Shown: piece after piece, positions 11,775-22,467 of the stretch | Numbering within the stretch: the stretch's first letter is position 1 | Layout of the letters: every line of letters begins with the position of its first letter | Assembly: GCF_024323335.1 (NCBI RefSeq) | Contig: NC_066582.1 | Span: 96,007,444 to 96,071,443, forward strand | Reading direction: 5' to 3' | DNA: 64,000 nt | Origin: Lathyrus oleraceus | Lineage: Eukaryota > Streptophyta > Magnoliopsida > Fabales > Fabaceae | Notes under the pieces: model-generated | The model's input: the letters and a program-made list of their open reading frames with translations, nothing else | Told to the model about the DNA's origin: nothing | Databases searched by the model: none | Made by a program: the position numbers and the translations under genes

Positions 11775-13459
11775 TGTTAGACGGTGTGGCTAGTGATCGA
11801 GAGGGGGGGTGAATAGATCACCTCTTTGAAATTTAACGGATTTGAAATTTTATCAGAGTTTTCAAAGTTGGCAGAAAAATCAGTCCCGAATCGACTTCCG
11901 TCTATTCTGAACCGCTACTAGAAAGCCGGACACACAAGTTTAATTGCTGGATTTTAATGAGAATGACAGAAACAATTCACACCAGAATTTTAACTAATTG
12001 AATGCACTTATCATTAAAGTCTATTTCCAATGAATAAAATCTAGCTAACCGTTTTGTCAAACAGTTGGTGTGTATGTGATCGATGATAAACAGCAATGGA
12101 GTTTGATTAAAAGTTTTCTTGCCACTGCTGTCTTGCAACAGGAACAATCACCACACACTAACTGAAATTCCGAAAACAGTTTTAAAACGTAAAGAGGAGT
12201 AAGGTAAGAATACGATACGCAGAGATTTGGTAAGGAAGTTCCCCACGTCGTCCTCGCGTGTGGGTACGTCTCCCTCTCAATTTCAAATGAAATTGAGAAC
12301 TTTGATTATCAATTTTTGCCGAATCCGTTGATACAAGGTTATGATACAAAGACAGAATTCTAAACTCTAAGAACCTCTTCTTGTATGAACCTTCACTTGA
12401 TCTGAGCACGATCAAGATTTTCCTGCACAAAATTGCAAACAATTCACCGGTTCCACGACCTGCTTGCGAAATCCCCCGATCTCCAAACGCAACGCTGCGG
12501 CTGAATATGTTCTGCAAACGTGACTCCCAAACCCTCAAGAACACTCCAGTTCTTGAAGGACAAACCAGTAGGTTTTTCCTAGAAACCCCCTTCAATCTTC
12601 AACTCAGCTAGATCCTCGATCGTTCCACTGCAAACCACAGCTAGATCCTTGATCGTACCACTGAACGTTATCTCGATGCTTCTTTAATCCAAAGAACAAG
12701 AATGGTTATGTGTAAATGTTCTTGAAGAAAAGTGATTGAGAAGATGAAGAAGATGAAGTCTCTTTCAGGTTTCTAATTGCTCTCAAACAATTGCTCCAAC
12801 ACTGCTTTTGATCTTGTGTTCAATTGTTTTCCCTCAATGAATTCGTTGTTTTCACTGCTGTCATAACCTGTCTTATGTATGCTGCAAAACAGTTACTGTT
12901 ATAACATAAAACAGCTTTATGTATTGATGCATAAGAGTGTGTATCGATGCATACTGTAAGATATGTGAATTTTTGGTGAAATTTATTAATCATGTATCGA
13001 TGCATAATTCGTATGTATCGATGCATGTGATTATTTCACTAGTATGTATCGATGCCTAATGCGCATGTATTGATACACAGGCTGTTTCAACTGGTCATGT
13101 ATCGATGCAGGGATCGTGTGGATCGATGCATAGAGTCTTTAGCCTTCCATGTATTGATGCATGACTCGTATGCATCGATGCATACTGAACAGAAAGGTTT
13201 TGTGATTTATCACATGCTGTATGTATCGATGCAGAGGTTTATGTATTGATGCATACTGACATAAAATGCATTTTAATTGTTATTTTAAGGGAAGTATCAA
13301 TGTAGGTTTATATGTATAGTTATGCAACAGTAGAGTGGGATGGAAAACATAATAAAAACACAAATGTATCATGTAATGCAATGCACAACCAACATTTGAA
13401 TGATGATCACACAATTTGCTATCATTAAAAATTAATTCAAGGTAAAGAATTCTCTCACA
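11775..13459 (-). repeat. 3' LTR of copia-1
   Basis: Bounded by TG...CA (TGTTAGACGG at the left, CTCTCACA at the right on the plus strand). 1,685 bases. Contains GAGAGGGGGGGTGAATAG next to the U5 end and the TGTATCGATGCAT-like array at 12921-13255. Compared with the 5' LTR, the TATA position reads TACATAAG rather than TATATAAG on the minus strand (12872-12879). Confidence 0.97.
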
Positions 13460-13550
13460 AACTCCCCCTTTTTGATGATGGCAAATTCTTGGCAAGATGT
13501 GTGATACTCCCCCTGAGTTTGTGCATATCTGCATTTTCTCCCCCTTTGTC
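13460..13550 (-). other. Polypurine tract of copia-1 plus two similar tracts
   Basis: On the minus strand AAAAAGGGGGAGTT lies directly against the 3' LTR start (13460-13475), the expected plus-strand primer site. Two further purine tracts, CAGGGGGAGTATC near 13508 and AAAGGGGGAGAAAATGC near 13535, lie upstream within 75 bases. Extra purine tracts are common in SIRE-type elements. Confidence 0.85.
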
Positions 13551-13837
13551 AACAACAAAAAGAGGAAGAAACAGGTTTATCAAGGTAGCATAGTGTAGCA
13601 GGACATGGCAAAAAATGGATAACAGGCTATCAATCACAAAGAATGAAGCTTCAAAGTAAAGAATCATTCACAAAGAATGACGAATAAGGGCAATAACAAT
13701 AGAGATAAACAGAAATAGAGAAGCATTTTAAAGATACGAACGAGTTTAAAAGTTACATAAGCTAAACCATATATTGTGCAACAAACTAAAACTTGAGCAA
13801 TATGAAATGAAATGCAGTGAGATGAAAAGATGGTTGG
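13551..13837 (-). other. 3' non-coding part of copia-1
   Basis: Sequence between the third ORF and the purine tracts. I see no coding signal on either strand. Confidence 0.6.
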
Positions 13838-15361
13838 TTAATTTGGATTGTGGCCACCACAGGACTCCTCATCATGTCTGTCAGGATCTCTGTAGCTTGG
13901 CGGAGGCGGAGGAGGAGGCATTGTGTCTGGATTTTGGCCCATGAAGGAGTATTGCCTAAATCGGTTCTGAACTTCAATGCTTCTAAAGCTTTCCATAATA
14001 CCAGGATTTTCACGCCAGTCGTCCATAAAGCCGGACATTTTGTTGTAGAAAACCTGATGCCATTTAACCAAGTCTTGGTGCCAAGCGTGTTGATTCTGAT
14101 ACATCCGTGTATGCTCATCATGCCAATCCCGATGCTCGTTGTGCCATTCAGATTGTTGAACATGCCAGTACCGTGCTTCTTCATGGCGTTCTTTGTTGAC
14201 AATTTCCATCTGTTGAAGTATATGAGTGATGTCCGCATTTGGTGTTGAGGCTGAAGTACCACCGGAGAATGGAGGGGTTGTAGGTTCAGGTACATAGTTG
14301 GTAGGAGACCACCTTCGTGGCACCCAATCACCCCAACCAGTATTGGCCTCAGCTTGTGGTGCATCTGTTTCAGCCGCATCCTGCATTTCTTCATCAGGCT
14401 GATCTTCAGCAACATGGATGCGTTCCGAGGGCACGTCAAAGTTGTAAATTCTGGTTTTGGATTTTCTTTTGAAGAAATAGAAACATTTGCGGTCCTTGTC
14501 CCACCGATATCCCATATGCGATAGAGTGGCAGAGTCAAACTCTTGAGCAGCAGATGGAGATAGGAGAGGAACAATAGGTATTGCAACTTTCCAAAACTTA
14601 AGAATTTTCATTATTTGAGAGGCATAACCTAGAGCCACATTCTTGGAGCTGTCTCGCACGAAAAATAGACGTTTTACAAAGTAATTAGCCCAATTTAAGA
14701 GCACCTTATTTTGCAAAATGTAGAGAAGATATATGCAGGGCCTGTCCAACCGCGAATGTCCACTGTTTGTTGGACGCAGAATATGTGTAATAATCCAGTG
14801 AAGAATACGCGGAGTTTGCTTGATCATACCAGACGTGACGTGTTCATCATCACTTAACGGTCTGTCTATCTTTAGGATAGATGGAGTAAAGTCCTTCATG
14901 TCAAATTCAGGATCAAAATGCAGGTCATGCCAGCACTTGAAAGCCATCGACGGAGGCGGCATTTGAAATACCGTTTCCCAATCAGAGGCTTCAAAGGTAT
15001 ATGTTCTGACTCCGATAGAACACCGGAACATATAGCCTCTACCAGTTTGTAAGCCAGCATAAAAGACCCGAATGAAATCCTCATGATAATCATCCTTTGT
15101 GGACAGAAACGACCCAAGTCTTTGTGCATGTAAGAGTTCAACCACTTCATTTAGGTGTAGGTGAATAGCATCTGTTTTATCAAAGACGTGAGGTTTCATG
15201 ACTAACCTTGTCTTGAAGGATTCCTCAAATTCAGCAGCAACAGCAGGATGAAGTAGCTCTAAGGCATTTGAAGGAACGTCTGGTGGTTGCTGAGATGTAC
15301 CGGCTGTTTCCTTTCCCTTTCCTTTTCCTTTGGCTCTGACTGGAATAGTGCGTGGAGGCAT
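13838..15361 (-). CDS. Copia-1 third ORF, 507 residues, unbroken
   Basis: A full-length ORF downstream of pol in sense direction, where SIRE-type elements carry an env-like gene. Start chosen at the ATG at 15361 because a gene-like leader with stops in this frame precedes it. Residues 1-30 are basic and low-complexity (KGKGKGK). Residues about 50-300 form a globular part with DFIRVFYAGL (95-104), an aromatic, Trp-containing middle, and LDRPCIYLLYILQNKVLLNW (205-224). This pattern recalls the 'putative plant transposon protein' families found in plant retroelements, but I cannot confirm it. Residues 310-345 are acidic. Residues 398-436 form a seven-residue Trp-His repeat. Residues 481-488 are a run of prolines. 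I see no signal peptide and no convincing membrane anchor, so an envelope role is not supported. Function unknown. It is unbroken while gag is not, in a young insertion. Confidence 0.9.
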   Translation of the reverse strand: MPPRTIPVRAKGKGKGKETAGTSQQPPDVPSNALELLHPAVAAEFEESFKTRLVMKPHVFDKTDAIHLHLNEVVELLHAQRLGSFLSTKDDYHEDFIRVFYAGLQTGRGYMFRCSIGVRTYTFEASDWETVFQMPPPSMAFKCWHDLHFDPEFDMKDFTPSILKIDRPLSDDEHVTSGMIKQTPRILHWIITHILRPTNSGHSRLDRPCIYLLYILQNKVLLNWANYFVKRLFFVRDSSKNVALGYASQIMKILKFWKVAIPIVPLLSPSAAQEFDSATLSHMGYRWDKDRKCFYFFKRKSKTRIYNFDVPSERIHVAEDQPDEEMQDAAETDAPQAEANTGWGDWVPRRWSPTNYVPEPTTPPFSGGTSASTPNADITHILQQMEIVNKERHEEARYWHVQQSEWHNEHRDWHDEHTRMYQNQHAWHQDLVKWHQVFYNKMSGFMDDWRENPGIMESFRSIEVQNRFRQYSFMGQNPDTMPPPPPPPSYRDPDRHDEESCGGHNPN

Positions 15362-15490
15362 GGTGATGTGAGATTTAGGGTTTTAGAGAGAGAGTGAAGA
15401 TGAGGAGGATTAGGGTTAGCCACTGGTTTTGGGGTTTTTGAGGGAAGATGATATGAAGTCTTGAGATAGGAAGTGATATGATTGGCTGAT
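15362..15490 (-). promoter_or_regulatory. Gene-like leader of the third ORF
   Basis: Read on the minus strand toward the ATG: a CCAAT word (plus-strand ATTGG 15481-15485), AACCCTAA-type boxes at 15410-15418 and 15375-15383, and a CT-rich stretch (CACTCTCTCTCTAAAACCC) just before the start. This looks like the promoter-5'UTR of an ordinary plant gene and suggests separate transcription of the third ORF. No TATA box is clear. Function is inference. Confidence 0.45.
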
Positions 15491-15706
15491 GTGTCGATGC
15501 ATGAGAGAGAAAGAAATGCATTTAATTCAGATATCATCAGTATGTATCGATGCAGATGGTCATGCGTCGATGCCAAATATTCACAATGGGCATGTGTATC
15601 GATACATGCGATGGATGCATCGATGCATCCTGAAGCAGTTTTTAAAAAAATTTGAATTTCAGAATGTATGGATCGATGCTTGCTTCGTTTGTGTCGATGC
15701 ATATTG
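15491..15706. repeat. TGTATCGATGCAT-like motif cluster, internal
   Basis: Seven copies or near-copies of the word (GTGTCGATGCATG 15491, GTATCGATGCAG 15544, GCGTCGATGCC 15564, GTATCGATACATG 15596, TGCATCGATGCATC 15616, GGATCGATGCTT 15670, GTGTCGATGCATA 15691). The same word is arrayed in the LTRs of this element. It lies between pol and the third ORF. Confidence 0.9.
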
Positions 15707-16024
15707 ATGCTGAACTAGCTTTTAATGAATTTTAATGCAGTATGAATATGCATTATGCACTATGTCATGATGATTATGCTCAAGAGAGATTCAGAAGTCA
15801 GATTGTTAATGTGCACACAATATGGACAAGGGGTATATGCAATCAAATTTTATATCAACTAGAGTAAGAACATTTGTTCTAACATACACAATCACTTAGC
15901 AATAAGAAAATTGTAGAAAGGATTGATATTACCTCTGTTGGAGAACTCTTGTGATGGATAATTGACATCTAAAACAGCTCTTATCAACCATGGTGAGGCA
16001 TAATATAATTAAGAGGTAACATGC
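15707..16024 (-). other. Spacer between pol and the motif cluster
   Basis: AT-rich non-coding sequence after the pol stop; nothing further recognised. Confidence 0.6.
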
Positions 16025-19000
16025 TTATGACATCAATTGAGAAAGATCTAAGATTCCCAATTCGCGACGAATGTTGAAGAAAGGTTCCGTTGCCAATGGT
16101 TTAGTGAAAATATCAGCAAGCTGATTTTTGGAATCAACGTGCTCAAAGACAACGTCTTCTTTTTCAACATGATCACGAAGGAAATGATGTCTTATCTCTA
16201 TGTGTTTAGTGCGTGAGTGTAAAACAGGGTTTTTAGTAAGGTTTATGGCACTAGTGTTGTCACATTTGATAGGAATACGTTTGAGTTGAATGTTGAAGTC
16301 TTGTAGTTGCTGTTTCAGCCATAAAATCTGAGCGCAACAACTCCCGGCTGCAACGTATTCTGCCTCTGCAGTTGACAAAGCCACAGAAACTTGCTTTTTG
16401 CTATGCCAACTGACCAAGGAGTTTGAAAACAGGTGACATGTACCACTTGTGCTTTTCCTATCTGATTTGCAGCCAGCAAAATCAGAATCGGAGTACCCTA
16501 CTAAGCTACAATCACTTCCTTTGGAATACCAAAGCCCATATTTAGGTGTTCCGTGAAGATATCTAAATATGCGCTTCACCGCTTTTAGGTGCGATTCCTT
16601 AGGATTTGATTGATAGCGTGCACACATACAAACACTAAACATGATGTCAGGTCTAGAAGCAGAAAGATACAAGAGAGATCCAATCATACCTCTGAACCTT
16701 TTGACATCTACACACTTACCGTGCTCATCCTTATCTAGATTTCCGTTGGTAGGCATTGGGGTGTCGATTGATTTTGAGTCATTCATTCCAAAGCGCTTGA
16801 GTAGTTCTCTGCAGTATTTTGTTTGACATACTGCTGTACCCTCATCAAGTTGCTTTATTTGCAGTCCTAAGAAGTAGTTCAGCTCCCCCATTAGACTCAT
16901 CTCAAATTCACCCTGCATAACCTTAGAAAATTCTTCGACCAAGTGTATGTTAGTTGAACCAAATATGATATCGTCGACATAAACTTGAACTAAAAGAATG
17001 TGCTTCCCTTTGTGTTTAATAAAGAGAGTATTGTCTACTTTACCTCTTGAATATCCATGATCAATCAGGAATTTGCTAAGCCTTTCATACCAAACCCGAG
17101 GGGCTTGTTTAAGACCATACAAAGCTCGTTTTAATTTGTAAACATGATCTGGATTTTCAGCATTTTCAAAACCAGGAGGTTGTGAAACATATACTTCTTC
17201 ATTTATGACACCATTGAGAAAGGCACTCTTTACGTCCATTTGGTAAAGCTTAAAATCCTTAGAACACGCATAGGCAAGCAAAAGACGTATAGCTTCAAGG
17301 CGAGCAACTGGAGCATAAGTTTCCTCATAGTCTATGCCCTCCTCTTGGTTATACCCTTGTGCTACTAAACGTGCCTTGTTCCTAGTAATCACTCCGTTTT
17401 CATCAAGCTTGTTCCTAAAAACCCACTTAGTGCCTATGATATGATGATCTCGCGGACGAGGGACAAGTTCCCAAACGTCATTTCTTTTAAATTGATTAAG
17501 CTCTTCTTGCATGGCCATTAGCCAAAATTCATCAATCAAGGCCTCTTTGGCATTCTTAGGTTCTACTTGTGAAACAAACGCGAAGTGAGAACAAAAATTA
17601 CTTATCTTAGAACGAGTCATTACTCCCTTTGAAATGTCTCCCAAGATGTTGTCAATGGGATGGTCTTTTGAGGATCTCCAAGCTGTTGGAAGATCATTCA
17701 CTTCAGCTGTCTTTTCTTCCTCAATTTCTTCATGACTAGTATCTTCCTCCTTCTCATGGGCAGCTGTTTTGGACTGATCAATTTCCTCAACAGCTTCCTT
17801 GAGTATGTCTTCTGTAGATACACCTGCGTCATCAAAAGAAATACCTTTTCCGACATTTTTCGGATAAGACTCATCAAAAGAAACATGAACAGATTCTTCA
17901 ACAGTAAGTAAACGCTTATTATACACTCTATATGCTTTACTTGACAGTGAGTAACCAAGAAAGATACCTTCATCTGCTTTTGCATCAAACTTCCCAATGT
18001 TTTCCTTACCGTTATTCAAAACAAAACATTTACAACCGAATACGTGAAGATGTGACAAGTTTGGTTTTCTTCCTTTCAAAAGTTCATAAGGAGTTTTGTT
18101 TAAAATAGGCCGAATTGAGATTCTGTTTAGAACATAACAGGCTGTGCTGACAGCATCAGCCCAAAAGTATTTTGGTAATCCACCCTCATTAAGCATTGTT
18201 CTTGCCAACTCCTCTAAAACACGATTTTTACGCTCCACAACGCCATTTTGTTGTGGAGTGCGAGGGGCTGAAAAGTTATGCTCAATACCATACTTGTCAC
18301 AAAACTTCTCAAAGTGATAATTTTGAAACTCACCACCATGATCGCTACGAATTGTAACTATTTTGGAATTCATTTTGTTTTGGGACAGATTTGCAAAATT
18401 TTTAAAAGCAGAAAAAGTTTCATCTTTGCTATGAAGGAATATAGTCCAAATGAATCTAGAGTAGTCATCAACTATTACAAAGCCATAGTAATTTCCACCT
18501 AGGCTCTTTGTCCTAGAAGGTCCAAAGAGGTCCATATGGAGAAGCTCAAGGGGTTGTGAAGTTGAAATTACATTTTTAGATTTAAAAGACACCCTTGTTT
18601 GCTTTCCCATTTGGCACGCGTCACATAGGTGGTCTTTTGAAAATTTTATTTTTGGTAGACCGACTACTAGATCCTTAGATACAACCTTATTTAGCAAATC
18701 GAAGTTAACATGCGCTAAACGTCTATGCCAAAGCCAAGAATCATCATTCAAGGTGACTAGACATTTAGTATTTGTTAAAGGTACATCAAACAAGTCAAGC
18801 ATATAGATATTGTTTACTCTTACACCCTTAAACACAATGTTTTGTTCAACATGTTCAATTATGCAGCAAGTTTTTGTAAACGACACTTTATAGCCCATGT
18901 CGCATAGTTGACTTATGCTTAACAAATTGTGTTTAAGTCCCTCAACTAAATGGACATTTGAAATAGTAGTGGTGGAGGGATTACCTACACTACCTTTGCC

Positions 19001-19150
19001 GAGTATAGCTCCTTTGTTGTTGTCTCCATAAGTGACATATCCCTTCTTCTTTGCCTTGAAGTCTATAAAGAGCGATATGTCACCGGTCATGTGCCTCGAG
19101 CAGCCGCTGTCAAGAAACCACCTTCTATCTGCGGAGGCAAGGCACTCATC
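16025..19150 (-). CDS. pol: Copia-1 pol: protease, integrase, RT, RNase H
   Basis: The frame is open from just after a TAG at 19151-19153 down to 16025 (about 1,041 codons). The first Met (19090) falls after the protease active site, so it is not a sensible start; the protein is presumably part of Gag-Pol. Order: protease with [10 protein letters not shown] (DSG at 19103-19111); integrase with the His-His-Cys-Cys finger (WHRRLAH ... CDACQMGK), catalytic MDLFGP, SDHGGEF and [27 protein letters not shown] with [20 protein letters not shown] and the active site YVDDIIFG; RNase H with [16 protein letters not shown], and [12 protein letters not shown]. All catalytic motifs I know for the family are present and no internal stop occurs. 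It copies element RNA to DNA in virus-like particles and inserts it. Confidence 0.95.
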   Translation of the reverse strand, partial: DECLASADRRWFLDSGCSRHMTGDISLFIDFKAKKKGYVTYGDNNKGAILGKGSVGNPSTTTISNVHLVEGLKHNLLSISQLCDMGYKVSFTKTCCIIEHVEQNIVFKGVRVNNIYMLDLFDVPLTNTKCLVTLNDDSWLWHRRLAHVNFDLLNKVVSKDLVVGLPKIKFSKDHLCDACQMGKQTRVSFKSKNVISTSQPLELLHMDLFGPSRTKSLGGNYYGFVIVDDYSRFIWTIFLHSKDETFSAFKNFANLSQNKMNSKIVTIRSDHGGEFQNYHFEKFCDKYGIEHNFSAPRTPQQNGVVERKNRVLEELARTMLNEGGLPKYFWADAVSTACYVLNRISIRPILNKTPYELLKGRKPNLSHLHVFGCKCFVLNNGKENIGKFDAKADEGIFLGYSLSSKAYRVYNKRLLTVEESVHVSFDESYPKNVGKGISFDDAGVSTEDILKEAVEEIDQSKTAAHEKEEDTSHEEIEEEKTAEVNDLPTAWRSSKDHPIDNILGDISKGVMTRSKISNFCSHFAFVSQVEPKNAKEALIDEFWLMAMQEELNQFKRNDVWELVPRPRDHHIIGTKWVFRNKLDENGVITRNKARLVAQGYNQEEGIDYEETYAPVARLEAIRLLLAYACSKDFKLYQMDVKSAFLNGVINEEVYVSQPPGFENAENPDHVYKLKRALYGLKQAPRVWYERLSKFLIDHGYSRGKVDNTLFIKHKGKHILLVQVYVDDIIFGSTNIHLVEEFSKVMQGEFEMSLMGELNYFLGLQIKQLDEGTAVCQTKYCRELLKRFGMNDSKSIDTPMPTNGNLDKDEHGKCVDVKRFRGMIGSLLYLSASRPDIMFSVCMCARYQSNPKESHLKAVKRIFRYLHGTPKYGLWYSKGSDCSLVGYSDSDFAGCKSDRKSTSGTCHLFSNSLVSWHSKKQVSVALSTAEAEYVAAGSCCAQILWLKQQLQDFNIQLKRIPIKCDNTSAINLTKNPVLHSRTKHIEIRHHFLRDHVEKEDVVFEHVDSKNQLADIFTKPLATEPFFNIRRELGILDLSQLMS

Positions 19151-19158
19151 CTACAACA

Positions 19159-20954
19159 TCAAAAGAGAGAAGTTGGTACCCAATTTTCATTGGGTCCAAG
19201 TGGGTAAGTGCTAACATGGTTGCCTTTTGGCTTCCATTGATAAATGCCTTTAGGGACAAGAAATCTCCTAAATTTGCATTTCTCAATGGTATGGCCAGCA
19301 TGGCAACAATAATGACATAAACCATGATGATGTGTTTGTTGTTTCTTGTTCATTGAATCCTTTAGAATAAAAGAGTATTTTGCATATGGAGGATTCAATG
19401 ACTTCTTAAACAACTTGGGGTCAACGGCATAAGTAACTTTAGGTTGTAGCGCTTTCTCTAATTTGACCTTAAGAGTGTTTACCTCTTTTTGCCAAATATA
19501 ACAAGCGTCACAATACCTAACTCTACTACCTCCGTCAATGTCAATAATTTTTGAATTTTCTGCAATACTAGCTTTCAACGCTTCTAACTCAATTTCAGCT
19601 TTGTTTACTTTACCTTCCAGAAATGAAAAATATGTTTGTCGGAAGATAGTCTTTTAAAAGCATCTACAGCTTCGTTATGCAGTTTTTCAAAAGCTATTTT
19701 TAGTTCCAAAAAAGACATAGAAGAGAAATTATTGTAGTAGGCTTGTTTTACCTTTTTGTCATTGTTTTTCTTCTTGTGGTAGGACAAATTTTTTGTGTGA
19801 GCCATAAGGCACAGATTTGCTGCTTCATCATCATCACTTGAGCTTTGTGTGCTTGATGAATCGCTATCACTTTCCCATGCAATGTACGCTCTTCTTTGTT
19901 TGCTGTACCCTTTTGGTGAATCCTTTCTTTGATCCTTATACTTTATAGGGCAATCCGTTTTATAATGTCCAGATTTACCACAATTAAAACAGGATCCTCT
20001 TCCTCTACTCTTCTTGTTCTCTTCTTGTTTCGAATTTGTAGATTGTTTTCGAAACTTCATGAGATTTTTGTCGGAATGCTTGACTCCATTCTTTCGAATG
20101 AATCTATTGTATCTCCTTACAAACAGTCCCATTTCCTCATCATCCGAGTCTTTGTCACTACTTGAATCATTGTCGCTTTGCTCTTTTCGTGAGGACTTAG
20201 AGCTAGAGGCCACAAGAGCTATTGGCTTCTTCTCTCCCTCTTTGTCTCTTTTCTTCTCCTTTTCCTTCTTACTTTTGTTCTCATATTTTTCAAGACTTTC
20301 CAATGCTTGCTGATGTTCTTCCAGCTTTCCAAACAAAGTTGTAATCGTAAGTCTTGTTAGATCGTTGGCTTCCTTGATTGCTGTTACTTTAGGTTGCCAC
20401 TCCCTGCTAAGACACCTGAGAATTTTATTAGTAGCAATTTCATTGGAAATAGGTTTTCCAAGAGCATTCAATCGGTTAGTTAGATGAGTGAATCTCTTTT
20501 GCATGTCGGAGATGGATTCTCCTTGTTTCATGCGAAAGAGCTCAAACTCTTGATTGAGTGTGTTAATGCGGGACTGTTTTACTTCAGTAGTACCCTCATG
20601 GGCAACTTCTAAAGCGTCCCACATTTCTTTAGCTGTCGTGCAATGGGATACTCGATAATACTCATCAACACCAAGTGCTGAAATTAACATGTTTCGAGCT
20701 CTCCAATCACACGACCACTTTTTCTCATCTTTCTCATTCCAATCGTCTTCTGGTTTAGGTACTATGGCGCCAGCTGCATTAGTCATAGTAATTTGAAACA
20801 GACCGTTTTCAATGGCAGCCCATACTAGCCTATCCACAGAATTTATATGAACTCGCATGCAGTCTTTCCAGTAGCCGTAATTTTCACCGTTGAAAATAGG
20901 CGCTCTATTATACGCCCCCTTTGGTTCAGAATCCATACTGTTACAGGCAGCCAC
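19159..20954 (-). pseudogene. gag: Copia-1 gag with a frame break
   Basis: Begins at the ATG at 20954, 20 bases after the primer site. The first frame runs 449 residues to 19605: FNGENYGYWKDCM at the N-terminus, the UBN2-type capsid core (ALEVAHEGTTEVKQ, FELFRMKQGESI), a lysine-rich stretch, then the zinc knuckle CFNCGKSGHYKTDC. Near 19620, at a T-rich spot, the frame shifts and continues at 19578-19159 with a coiled linker and a second knuckle-like CHYCCHAGHTIEKC followed by RRFLVPKGIYQWKPKG. It ends in TGA at the gag-pol border, and the pol frame has its own TAG there. The encoded protein packages element RNA; this copy should yield a truncated Gag. Confidence 0.9.
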
Positions 20955-20973
20955 AGAGCACCAGCGAACCGGC

Positions 20974-20985
20974 GCTCTGATACCA
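20974..20985 (-). other. Primer-binding site of copia-1
   Basis: Minus strand TGGTATCAGAGC, complementary to the 3' end of initiator-Met tRNA, two bases inside the 5' LTR. Fixes the element's direction. Confidence 0.95.
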
Positions 20986-22083
20986 CTTGTTAGACGGTGT
21001 GGCTAGTGATCGAGGGGGGGGTGAATAGATCACCTCTTTGAAATTTAACGGATTTGAAATTTTATCAGAGTTTTCAAAGTTGGCGGAAAAATCAGTCCCG
21101 AATCGACTTCCGTCTATTCTGAACCGCTACTAGAAAGCCGGACACACAAGTTTAATTGCTGGATTTTAATGAGAATGACAGAAACAATTCACACCAGAAT
21201 TTTAACTAATTGAATGCACTTATCATTAAAGTCTATTTCCAATGAATAAAATCTAGCTAACCGTTTTGTCAAACAGTTGGTGTGTATGTGATCGATGATA
21301 AACAACAATGGAGTTTGATTAAAAGTTTTCTTGCCACTGCTGTCTTGCAACAGGAACAATCACCACACACTAACTGAAATTCCAAAAACAGTTTTAAAAC
21401 GTAAAGAGGAGTAAGGTAAGAATACGATACGCAGAGATTTGGTAAGGAAGTTCCCCACGTCGTCCTCGCGTGTGGGTACGTCTCCCTCTCAATTTCAAAT
21501 GAAATTGAGAACTTTGATTATCAATTTTTGCCGAATCCGTTGATACAAGGTTATGATACAAAGACAGAATTCTAAACTCTAAGAACCTCTTCTTGTATGA
21601 ACCTTCACTTGATCTGAGCACAATCAAGATTTTCCTGCACGAAATTGCAAACAATTCACCGGTTCCACGACCTGCTTGCGAAATCCCCCGATCTCCAAAC
21701 GCAACGCTGCGGCTGAATATGTTCTGCAAACGTGACTCCCAAACCCTCAAGAACACTCCAGTTCTTGAAGGACAAACCAGTAGGTTTTTCCTAGAAACCC
21801 CCTTCAATCTTCAACTCAGCTAGATCCTCGATCGTTCCACTGCAAACCACAACTAGATCCTTGATCGTACCACTGAACGTTATCTCGATGCTTCTTTAAT
21901 CCAAAGAACAAGAATGGTTATGTGTAAATGTTCTTGAAGAAAAGTGATTGAGAAGATGAAGAAGATGAAGTCTCTTTCAGGTTTCTAATTGCTCTCAAAC
22001 AATTGCTCCAACACTGCTTTTGATCTTGTGTTCAATTGTTTTCCCTCAATGAATTCGTTGTTTTCACTGCTGTCATAACCTGT

Positions 22084-22091
22084 CTTATATA
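22084..22091 (-). promoter_or_regulatory. TATA box of the copia-1 5' LTR
   Basis: Minus strand TATATAAG, about 580 bases into the LTR and just downstream of the motif array. The matching position of the 3' LTR reads TACATAAG. Placement fits an LTR promoter; usage is inferred. Confidence 0.55.
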
Positions 22092-22132
22092 TGCTGCAAA
22101 ACAGTTACTGTTATAACATAAAACAGCTTTAT

Positions 22133-22467
22133 GTATTGATGCATAAGAGTGTGTATCGATGCATACTGTAAGATATGTGAATTTTTGGTGAAATTTATTA
22201 ATCATGTATCGATGCATAATTCGTATGTATCAATGCATGTGATTATTTCACTAGTATGTATCGATGCCTAATGCGCATGTATTGATACACAGGCTGTTTC
22301 AACTGGTCATGTATCGATGCAGGGATCGTGTGGATCGATGCATAGAGTCTTTAGCCTTCCATGTATTGATGCATGACTCGTATGCATCGATGCATACTGA
22401 ACAGAAAGGTTTTGTGATTTATCACATGCTGTATGTATCGATGCAGAGGTTTATGTATTGATGCATA
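22133..22467. repeat. Array of TGTATCGATGCAT-like motifs in the LTR
   Basis: Twelve copies of GTATCGATGCATA or close variants (some with TTGAT or ending CAGG) in 335 bases; the same twelve lie at 12921-13255 in the other LTR. Spacing is irregular, mostly 20-30 bases with longer gaps, so it is a cluster of sites rather than a simple tandem repeat. The core ATCGATGCAT joins two palindromic hexamers, ATCGAT and ATGCAT. In element direction the cluster lies about 40-380 bases upstream of the TATA box. Confidence 0.92.

Noticed and set aside
12182..12595. 137-codon ORF present in both copia-1 LTRs (also 21394-21807)
   Set aside because: LTR sequence; duplicated because the LTR is, and no family recognised. 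Ordinary LTRs do not code here.
12921..13255. CRISPR-like array
   Set aside because: Repeats are short, imperfect and irregularly spaced, and lie in a plant LTR.
13786..14586. 266-codon ORF overlapping the copia-1 third ORF
   Set aside because: Shifted frame of the third ORF; Met/Leu-rich shadow translation with no motif.
15375..15418. Interstitial telomere repeats
   Set aside because: Only two separate AACCCTAA-type words, better read as promoter boxes.
15259..15702. 147-codon ORF with CIDTH/MHRY repeats
   Set aside because: It only translates the TGTATCGATGCAT motif cluster and the leader of the third ORF.
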